Shown here: positions 53,637-61,717 of the stretch, one piece after another
How the letters are laid out: every line of letters starts with the position of its first letter
Numbering within the stretch: the stretch's first letter is position 1
From: Tetrahymena elliotti 4EA
Taxonomy: Eukaryota; Ciliophora; Oligohymenophorea; Hymenostomatida; Tetrahymenidae
Length of the DNA stretch: 64,000 nt
Reading direction: 5' to 3'
Assembly: GCA_000231825.2 (NCBI GenBank)
Contig: JH720301.1
Coordinates: forward strand, 1,412,123-1,476,122
Position numbers and translations under genes: made by a program
Notes under the pieces: generated by a model
Database searches by the model: none
Told to the model about the DNA's origin: nothing
Seen by the model: only the letters and a program-made list of their open reading frames with translations

Positions 53637-55152
53637 TCAAAGTTTTTAATCAATATCTATTTATTGTTTAAGAGTTTACATCTCTTTATCTAAGCTAACA
53701 TTTGAATTTTTTTTTGTTTCAATTTAATTGTTTTTTTATTCCTAGCAAACATTATGTTCGCTCATTTCTATAATACATGCATCTGTAGCAAATGCACTTC
53801 TTGAAGATAGCCCAACACATTTCTAGCTTGTTGGGAGAGAGGAGATATTATCAATGCAAACAATAACTTAATCACTAGATTCAGTATCTAATCCTTTTTC
53901 AGTCTTACTGCATTCACTCTGTTAAGAGAATATTTCTTCAGTGTTGATTTCATCTCCTCTGACTGAAATATATTCAGAATTAAGAGAAAGAGATCTAACT
54001 TTATATGCGCAAGAGGTAGAAGCAGTTTCATCTTTATCGCTATATTACTCAGAATTAGACTCTTGTTTTTGGAATACGAGTTTGTCATCTACACTATTTT
54101 TTTTAATAAGTTCTAATAGAGGTTATTCTTGAGCTGATTTCAGTTCTTCAGGCTTCAATTCGAGAACATTAAGGGGAATCAAAGTAAAGTATCTAGCAAA
54201 TTAAGCTTTTTATTATTACTTTTTAGAAGGCTTTTAAGGTTAGTACTTTTCAAAACTCTAAGTAGCCCAATCTGGGAATAAATTTTCTTTGCGATCTAGT
54301 TTAAAAGCACATCTGTCACAATCATTACGAGAATCAAGGCATTTTTCATTAAGATTTTTAAATTTATTGTAGATCTATACATTATAGTAATAGTCATCTT
54401 TGTCACTACACATATTATTATTGTTAATGTTATACTAATTTACAACACAATTCATAGGGTCTACCATGCCCATACATCCAAAGCTGGGACCATATGTAAA
54501 ATTATGAGTTTCAGCTCCTTCATTAGCTCCATCTTTTGTGCATTGATAACATTTTCTAATAATGTAGTAGCAAAACAAGACACCAAAAACAATGGCTATA
54601 GACACTCCTATGATTAATCCTATGTTAGGTGAACTTGAACTACTATTGTTAAAGAATATTACTTAGAATTTGATATTAATTAAAAAATAATTCAAGGAAT
54701 ACTTTCAAAATAATCTAAAAAATAAATATTTCTCTATCTTAAAAGCTATTAAATTAATATTATACGTAGAGTATCAGTTTAATGACAACGCGAAATAAAA
54801 AATAGTTATTTGAAGATAGCCTCAAAAAACGACTTGTAAAAAAAATTACCTTGAAGAGTTGCATTAGTCTTAACTTTAGCTCAAAGAATATCCACTGTTA
54901 CAGCTTGTGCACAATGTACCATCATTCGAGCATTATTAGCAATTCTGTATTTGGCATGCTATAAATAGTTTTTGATAAATAAAAGTTATTAACAGCGCAA
55001 ATCTAAAACAACTAAAAGAAATAAATAACACTAATTAAACATCTTTTTGAATAAATAACTATTAGTCCTAAATGAAAAACTAAATTTCTATTACCTTTTG
55101 CAATGAAAATGATTCCTATAAATAAAGTCAGCTTTAAGATAATATTACTCAT
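53637..55152 (-). CDS. Type I membrane protein with short cysteine-rich ectodomain
   Basis: Exons 55152-55095, 54958-54850 and 54642-53637 sum to 391 codons including TGA; phases close. Signal peptide MSNIILKLTLFIGIIFIAKA, then a compact Cys-rich unit (CQIQNCQQCSNDGTLCTSC, NSGYSLSQSQDQC) of the same furin-like type as the larger neighbouring gene, a Ser-rich stalk, and a single membrane helix (IGLIIGVSIAIVFGVLFCYY) followed by basic IIRKC. The cytosolic part (~290 residues) has a Cys-containing region (GPSFGCMGMVDPMNC, CLDSRNDCDRCAF) and Ser/Glu-rich acidic sequence (ESNSEQYSDKDETASTSC). It is oriented toward the 48181-52265 gene. Topology is clear; ligand and role are unknown. Confidence 0.82.
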
Positions 55153-56316
55153 TTATAACTATTTGTCTAGTTACTGAATAGAATAGATTTCTTTTGGCAG
55201 ATTAATTGTTTATTTGAAAGTTTTATGCTTTTTTGATTTATTTTTGTAATTTTTACTTCAGTTTAATTTTTTAGTTAAACGACTGATTATAAACTAATTT
55301 GCTTCTCTTCCTCTACAAAAAAATCATCAAAAAGATATAGATTATCAGCGAAAAATTAAAAGTTAATTTCAAAAAAGTTATCACTCGAATAATTATTATT
55401 TTTTAATATTTCACCAAATTTTGTTTGTTACCTCTATGGTAAAATCAACTCATTTACTTTTTATAACTTATACTTCACTACCCACCTAAAATACAAAATA
55501 ATTAATAGGAAGGTATCTAAGTTATTTCACAAAGTTAAACTGACTTTTTTAGAGTAGACAATACAGTAACTATTTCAAAAAAGTTTATGTATTTTTGCAA
55601 AAATTCAGTTCGCAAAAGAGCAAAAAGACAGAATAAAACATTCCAATCCATTATAAATAAATTTAGTGAAAAAAGATATATATAGATTAATTTTATTTAT
55701 TAAATTTACAATTTCATTTTCTTAATAATAAAATTCAAATGAAATAATTATTTTTGTGGTGGATCTATATTTTTTCTTTCGATAATAGTTGTTAGTTAGT
55801 TAATTAAGCTTTTACCTTTTACTCATTTGATTATTTAATTAATAATAATGAACCGTTATATTAAACAGAGAGTGTAATAATAAAAAGCATATCATTGAAT
55901 AATACATAAAAAATCTGTAAACTAAACACTTTTATTCGAAGCAATCGCTTTTCAAATTAATATAAACATTTTTAATAAGGAAAATAATTTTTTAAACTTT
56001 TTAATTTTTGAAATTTTTACAAAAACAAATAAAAATAAGATTAAATATTTTGTCATAAATGAATACAAAAATATGTGTATTAGGAATTTAAAATATTTTT
56101 GAAAAAAAAATAATTGACTAATTTATTTATAATTTTTCAGAATTACTTAGTCCTACTTTCTTTATATTAATTTATTAATTCAAAAATATCTTCTCATTTA
56201 ATAGAATAAATATTAAATTTGTATTCTTTTTATAATCTAGACATAATTAATTATTTCAAAATCCATAAACTAGATTCAAACTATCACAAAGTCAATTAAT
56301 ATAAGTAGAATTAAAA
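55153..56316. other. Intergenic between divergent genes, no gene seen
   Basis: AT-rich spacer between two divergent starts, presumably carrying both promoters. No recognised motif or coding frame. Confidence 0.45.
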
Positions 56317-56815
56317 ATGGAAGGAGAAGATAGAAAGCAATATCCTTTGAATCCACCAGATGATTAAATTTTAAAATATGAACCTAATTTAGCAACTTTA
56401 AGAGTAATTGCAATCAATATTTATTTTTTATTTTTAATAATTAATTTAAAAATAATTAAAGATGAACCCTAAAGGTATTGATTAACAAGCTAAATTTTGT
56501 CCAGTTTGCGATTTTCCAATTAATGTAAGAATTGTAGCATTCCCTTGCTGCCATTATTTTTGCTATTCTTGCTATGTTGTAGATACCTTTTAATGCAGAT
56601 TGTAATTTATTATAGAAAAAGCTTTGAAGATAATATAAATATCTTTTTAATTTTATAATAGATGTGATATACTTATAAAAGAAACCAAAAGAATTGAAGA
56701 TGGAGAATCTTTCTATAGTTGCGATAATGAAAATTGCTTTAAATATTTTGAAAACTAAGAAAAATACGAATACCACATGAAATTTCATTAACCCTCTGAT
56801 AGATAAAGTATGTGA
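56317..56815 (+). CDS. HAKAI: Minimal Hakai/CBLL1-like RING zinc-finger protein
   Basis: Exons 56317-56403, 56462-56601 and 56662-56815 sum to 127 codons including TGA, with every phase closing. After a 38-residue N-terminus comes FCPVCDFPINVRIVAFPCCH, YFCYSC and, across the second intron, CRLC, giving RING ligands C42, C45, C58/C59, H60, C63, C66, C74 and C77. The Hakai-specific C-terminal zinc motif follows: RIEDGESFYSC, then CFKYFENQEKYEYHMKFH (C96, C101, H114, H118). This tandem is the Hakai (CBLL1) arrangement. In animals and plants Hakai is a RING E3-type subunit of the nuclear m6A mRNA methyltransferase complex. At 126 residues this protein is essentially only that tandem, lacking the long Pro-rich tail of the animal protein. 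The role here is inferred from family. The last codons overlap an 18-bp direct repeat (56794-56811). Confidence 0.85.
56794..56811. repeat. Direct repeat copy 1 (18 bp)
   Basis: The sequence ctctgatagataaagtat at the very end of the Hakai-like frame recurs exactly at 58997-59014. The two copies bracket the transposon relic. Cause unknown: target-site-like duplication, local duplication or chance. Confidence 0.7.
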
Positions 56816-57399
56816 TAAAGTAGTTTTGTAAATATGAATTTGTCTAACATTAATAAATAAAATATAAGGTAATCAAAATTTGTTAATTATTTTAATAAGA
56901 GCCAACTATACTCTTAAATATGGCTAAAAATTAATAAACTTTATTTATATTTCTATATCTATCTATCTATGCAGTTTTTACAATAACTTATCAAATATAA
57001 AAGATCTATCAAAGATATAAAGATAATATGCTACTAAATTTTTATCAAAATATAAAATCTAATCACAAGAAAGATTTATATCTAGATTAATTAAAATCTT
57101 CCTAATTTTTACATCATAAAATATTCAGTTTTATTAGTAAATTCTTATTTAAATATCTCTAATCTATTTTAAAATATAAAAATAATAGAACATTACCCTA
57201 TCTTAAATTTTCATTTAAAAAATTGAGAGTGAATAAAAATATTCTTTATTTAACAAACTTAAGTAATTTAGATTGAATAAATGTTACTATTAATAATATT
57301 TATATATATGCAAATAATAGGTTTGTCTATACCACCATAACTCACATATATTTAAGGTTTTATATTATAATAATAATTTTTGTTTTTTACTCCAGTTTA
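56816..57399. other. AT-rich spacer, no gene seen
   Basis: 3' flank of the Hakai-like gene with a (TATC)n tract near 56953-56969. It leads into the decayed transposon region; no element boundary is recognisable. Confidence 0.4.
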
Positions 57400-57723
57400 A
57401 ACCTACCAAAAAGAGTACTGAGCATGTTCTATAAATTTCATAAACGTTTCTTTTGGCTAGATAAAATGATTCAAAAGTTCATTAATTTTTACTATAGTTT
57501 TGTAAGACTTTTTTTGTTCTTCAAGTAAAGAGCTTCTCTATTGCAAACAGAATGTACTGTTGAGAAAAGGTATATAACTTTTTTCTCTTTGATAGTTTCA
57601 TTGCTTAGGCTTTTTTTCTTCATATGGCAAAATAGATACAATTAAAGGTATCTTTGAAGTTTGTTTTTGCTCATATTGAATGCTTTTAACTATTTTTCTT
57701 TTTATTATCTTAAAATCGAGTAA
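57400..57723 (-). pseudogene. Degenerate open frame beside the transposase relic
   Basis: On the minus strand a ciliate-code frame with balanced, protein-like composition runs from about 57723 to 57400, broken by one TGA at 57598-57600. Recognisable pieces include SIQYEQKQTSKIPLIVSILP before the stop and FLNSTFCLQQRSSLLEEQKK plus KINELLNHFIQPKETFMKF after it. I know no match. It is head-to-head with the transposase relic, so it may be a second element gene, a host gene fragment or an unspliced exon. The frame stays open but very AT-rich below 57400. Confidence 0.35.
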
Positions 57724-57929
57724 AGATACTTTGGAAAGTTAAATGAAAACTTAAATTTCTTTAATAAATAAATTCTGAATAAAAATTATTGAAACCTGTA
57801 CAAACGAATATCTTCTCTCTCTAAAATTACAAAACATTTAAGTAAAAAATAGACAAGATAGTAGAATTGAAAGATGATGGCCACTCTACCTGGTACATAT
57901 AGTAGCACAATTTGAGAAAATTACAGTGA

Positions 57930-58901
57930 TTAATTAATAAAACCTACCAAAAGCATAAAAAATAAGGGAGCTAAAAAGATTAAATTTAGAAAAGGGAAAG
58001 AAACAAGGCATTGCCTTTAGAATAAGAATAAAAGAATTTTAATAAGAAATAAGCAATTAACTGTAATCAATATTTATAAATCTAAGCACCTTAATCTTAA
58101 TAATCTCTCTCATAAACTATTTATGAAACTCTTTCAAGATTAAATTTAGTAGCAAGAATAGCTCCATAAAGCCTTTAGTAGTCTTCTTAGAAGGATGGTG
58201 ATATTTAAAAAATAATATTTACTGATGAGAGTAAACTTTTTTGTTAAAATTATGAATTCACTTTGTGAGAGCTAAGATTCTAAAATGCCTCATAAATACT
58301 TTAGAAAGGCTTCTTAGAGTCATGAAGGACTTCGTCTAATGGTAAGAGGTCAATTTTAATAAAGTTTAATAAGAATTAATGAAAGATTAAATGGAGAAAG
58401 ATAAGAATTTTAGATGATAATTTAATAGAAACTAGATTAATTGATGATAGAATCCTCTAACAAGACAACTCTGCTGTCCATAGTTCCAAAGATGTAAATT
58501 AATATCTAGAATCTTAAGGCATTGAACTACTTAACTGGCATTCTCAATCAACAGATATGAGTCTGATTGAGAATGTATATGTGGGTGAAAAATTAACTAG
58601 AAATTAATAAGAATAAAATTTAAAATTAAAATTAGCTATGGTGACAGGCTTAAATCATATTTTTCTCAGAAGCTCACACTAATTTAATAAGACACATGTA
58701 TTTAAATTATTAAAATAAAATCAACTCAGAAGCTCACACTAATTTAATAAGACACATGTATTTAAATTATTAAAATAAAATCAACGAATTATTCAAAAAT
58801 ACAGGAAAGTTTACAAAATATTGATTATTTTTCTTAAAAAATACTTTTTAACCTCATGTATTCTGAATATATTTATTTTTTTCATATTTTTCTTGAATTG
58901 A
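57930..58901 (+). mobile_element. Decayed Tc1/mariner-type (DD34E) transposase
   Basis: One reading frame from 57930 to the TGA at 58899 keeps the Tc1 layout: a possible HTH region ending TIYETLSRLN, then KIIFTDESKLFC (first catalytic Asp codon 58224), LQQDNSAVHSSKDVN (second Asp codon 58464) and LLNWHSQSTDMSLIENV (Glu codon 58569), equivalent to the W-P-x-x-S-P-D-L-N-P-I-E-N-x-W block. The second Asp and the Glu are separated by 34 residues, the Tc1 spacing. The frame is interrupted by TGA at 58266, 58323 and 58380, all between the first and second Asp. The tryptophan and prolines of the last block are partly lost. No terminal inverted repeats were found by eye. It is a pseudogene under the ciliate code. 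Confidence 0.8.
58665..58784 (+). repeat. Perfect 60-bp tandem duplication
   Basis: Two exact, adjacent copies (58665-58724 and 58725-58784) starting ctcagaagctcacactaatt. The unit is a multiple of three, so the transposase frame reads through both copies. Perfect identity in AT-rich non-functional DNA implies a recent event, or an assembly artefact. Confidence 0.95.
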
Positions 58902-58996
58902 TAACATGAAACTAGATAAGTGAAATCTTCTTATATTTAATATCTTATCTCATTATATACTCTAATTAAGTAAGTTTTGAATGGATAGACTTTACT

Positions 58997-59014
58997 CTCT
59001 GATAGATAAAGTAT
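58997..59014. repeat. Direct repeat copy 2 (18 bp)
   Basis: Exact second copy of the 56794-56811 sequence in the same orientation, 2.2 kb downstream and just beyond the transposase relic. The flanks do not match beyond a few bases. Confidence 0.7.
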
Positions 59015-59160
59015 CATCAATAAGTAAGTACTGAACTTTTTTTCAGAGTACCCTATATAAGCACTTGTTTCAATTTTAAATAATAAAAACTGATTAATCA
59101 TATTATTTTTTTTAGCTTAATTATCCATCAAAAAGTGCTTTTTCAAGTTTTATTTTTTTT

Positions 59161-59176
59161 GGTTGGGTGGGGGGTT
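59161..59176 (+). other. Isolated G-rich tract
   Basis: ggttgggtggggggtt is a run of G blocks (2, 3 and 6) immediately after a T8 run, in a surrounding of almost pure A/T. It resembles but does not repeat the Tetrahymena telomere unit GGGGTT. It could form a G-quadruplex or mark a rearrangement point. Confidence 0.6.
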
Positions 59177-59703
59177 TGATTGATAAGAAAATATTTTTTG
59201 TTTTTTTATTATTACTATTTCAGATAATATTCCCTGTTTTAAAAAATAACTCTATTTTTAAAAAAATCTAACTTAATCAAAATAGAAATTTAATTTAAAA
59301 TTACAAATCTATTTCTTCTAAAAATTTAAAACTAAAAATAAAAAATTTTAGTTTACTTTTTCAGATTTTAGAATTGCAGTTGAATTAATATGGCTATATA
59401 ATTTTTTTACTATAGAAATTAATTTCTAGATTATTTTAAGAACTAAAACAATACAATTATTTTCTAAAAATGATGTAAAAATAAGCATCAAATAAAAAAG
59501 TAATTTCTTTATTAAGAATAATTTTTTTATTGTTGATTTTTGTAGTAATTAATTATTACTTTTATGTTTCAATCACTACCATTCATTAATAGATCAAAAT
59601 ATTATGAATTAGTTATAATTTCTTGAAAGATTAAGCAATATTAATAATATCCATTTTAATCAATTTTTCTTTAATATTTCTTTTTAAAAAATTTTTGCCC
59701 ACT

Positions 59704-60703
59704 TCAGACATCATCTGCTTTTGTTGGATAATTTGGTAATTAATCATCATCTTCATATATTTATTAATTATTTTATACTTTATTTTCTTAATTAATTTAT
59801 GAATCTAACTGTTAGGACTACTACATATTTTTACTATTATTTTAATACATTGATCTAGATTTTATAGTTTTTGCTGATTAAATAAATTCTCTGTCAAATC
59901 CCATTTACTCAAAACGCTAAATAATCTATGACTCATAATCTTTATATTCTTCTAATAAATTTTCCAATTATTAAGTTGCTTCTTTCAGTTCTTCTCTTTT
60001 ATTTTCTAAGATATCTACAGTCTATTATAATAAAAATAAAAATATTATCAAAAAGTAAATAATAGCCATTATTTACATCAGCTAGCTTAATCCTTCGTTA
60101 GTGAGAAACTTATGCAAAATCTTCTAGATAATCCCAAACATTTTAAAAGCTTTTTTCAAGTTAAAATTAGAGAGAGGTGTAGCCTTACGTAACCTTATCT
60201 AAAGTTAATTTACCATTAAGAAGATCTGTATACTCAGATTCTTTCATAACAAATATATCTAAATTGGACTCTTATTCTTCTATTGAACTATTTAATTATG
60301 GAAATAAATCTGATTATCTTACATCTAACTTATTAGTTTGATCTATATCAGACTCAACAATATAAAAATAAACCAAGCTATCAGGTTTAATTTCTTTTGA
60401 TTTGATGACCCTCTTTTAAGAATCAAAGTAAAGAAAAGAAGGCTTCTAAACTCCTTTAAATACATTCTGATATATTTCAAAGATCAAACTTTCTAATTTT
60501 TCTTATTTCATTGGCTTGAGCAAAAAAACAACAATGCCTGGTTCATTTGACTCTTGATAATTTCTAAAAAATAATCTTTTGAACTTCTTTATTTTAAAGT
60601 CTTGTTTTTATTCATTTTTCTTATTATTTTTAGGACTCTAGTTAGTATTTAAAGTAGGAGTTCTAGGAGATCTTGTAATATCATTATTTTATTAATTACT
60701 CAT
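59704..60703 (-). CDS. Hypothetical protein with UBA-like C-terminal motif
   Basis: Exons 60703-60077 and 60021-59704 sum to 315 codons including TGA; the single 55-nt intron is in phase 0. The N-terminus is Asn/Gln-rich (MSNQQNNDITRSPRTPTLNT), followed by a compact region of alternating hydrophobic strands (GIVVFLLKPMKQEKLESLIF, SLVYFYIVESDIDQ) that could be a ubiquitin-like fold. After the intron there is a coiled coil (TVDILENKREELKEATQQLE, NLLEEYKDYESQ) leading into IIQRFEQMGFDREFIQSA, which has the M-G-F signature of UBA domains. The tail is Gln/Asn-rich and acidic (YEDDDQLPNYPTKADDV). A UBL-UBA-like arrangement would suggest a ubiquitin or proteasome adaptor; the N-terminal assignment is weak inference. 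Confidence 0.72.
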
Positions 60704-61717
60704 TTTTGTTTTGATAATTAATATGCATAAATTATTGTTAATAATATTTATTTACAAAAACACTATCAAAAATATTAAAATTTCAAAATTTGAGAAATTT
60801 AATATTTAATTAAAGTATTAGTTATTATCAGTCTTTTTTTTAGACAATTTGTTTACATTTTTAGTAATTAACAGAAATAATTTTATCGAACAAAAAATAT
60901 TTTGAAATATTTAAAAACCTAGCTTAAATTAGCTTTAAATTTTTCTATTACTTATGATAATAAAAATAGGTAAAATACTCATCTTATTTTTTATTAAACT
61001 TGGAAAAAAAATATTGATTTCAAATTAAGAATTATCTTAAATCAATTATCTCAATGAATCCCTATTTTAATTATTTAAAAAGATAAAAATAATTTCTCTA
61101 ACACTTGATAAAATTAAAAAACAAAAAAAAATATAATTTTTAAAGGATTTTTTTATCGAATAATTAGTTACTCAAGTTTTTGTATTTTTCGTTTTTAAAG
61201 ATAATCTTATGAATTTTTAAAATAAAAATTGATAAAATTTTTAAGATTTTTTCAAGGAATATTCTCAACGCAAGTAATAAGGCCAGTTATTAATAAGGCC
61301 TAAGTTTAATATTTGAAAGTAATACTTATTATTTTTCTACTAAAATTAAATGACATATTAAATTGTTGAAAAGTAGAAGTTAAAAAAATTGTAGAATATT
61401 TAAATGATTAAAAAATTGATTTCTTTTTTAGGTTGATTATTGAATCAGTATGAATAATTTAATTTTCCATACACTTTTTAACTAATATCAGATTCTTCTA
61501 ACATTTAAAATAAATAAATTAATAAAAACCTGGGTGTTCAGTATAAATTTTTCTTAGGAAGAACACTTTGTTTTTAAATAAAATTAATTATTAAGTTATT
61601 TTATATATTACAAAGAAATAATCATTAAATTTAAATAGTCGATAGTCCATTTTTTCAAGTAACCTCATTCAAAAGCTTATTATTACATATTGATCAGGAG
61701 GATACACTTTTTATTAA
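60704..61717. other. Intergenic between divergent genes, no gene seen
   Basis: AT-rich spacer with no coding signal, presumably containing the two divergent promoters. A short direct repeat (aataaggcc) occurs at about 61278 and 61292. Confidence 0.4.

Larger units (their letters stand above)
58902..59703. other. AT-rich spacer with a G-rich island
   Basis: Contains the second copy of the 18-bp direct repeat (58997-59014) and the G-rich tract at 59161-59176. No gene is seen. It includes the 3' flank of the minus-strand UBA-like gene. Confidence 0.45.

Noticed and set aside
53941..54132. Plus-strand frame within the type I receptor
   Set aside because: Antisense shadow of the acidic Ser/Glu-rich cytoplasmic tail.
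56456..56788. Minus-strand 110-residue frame
   Set aside because: Antisense of the Hakai-like exons, where zinc ligands and splice phases support the plus strand.
59161..59176. Telomere or chromosome end
   Set aside because: Only a single imperfect GGGGTT-like word; genes continue on both sides.
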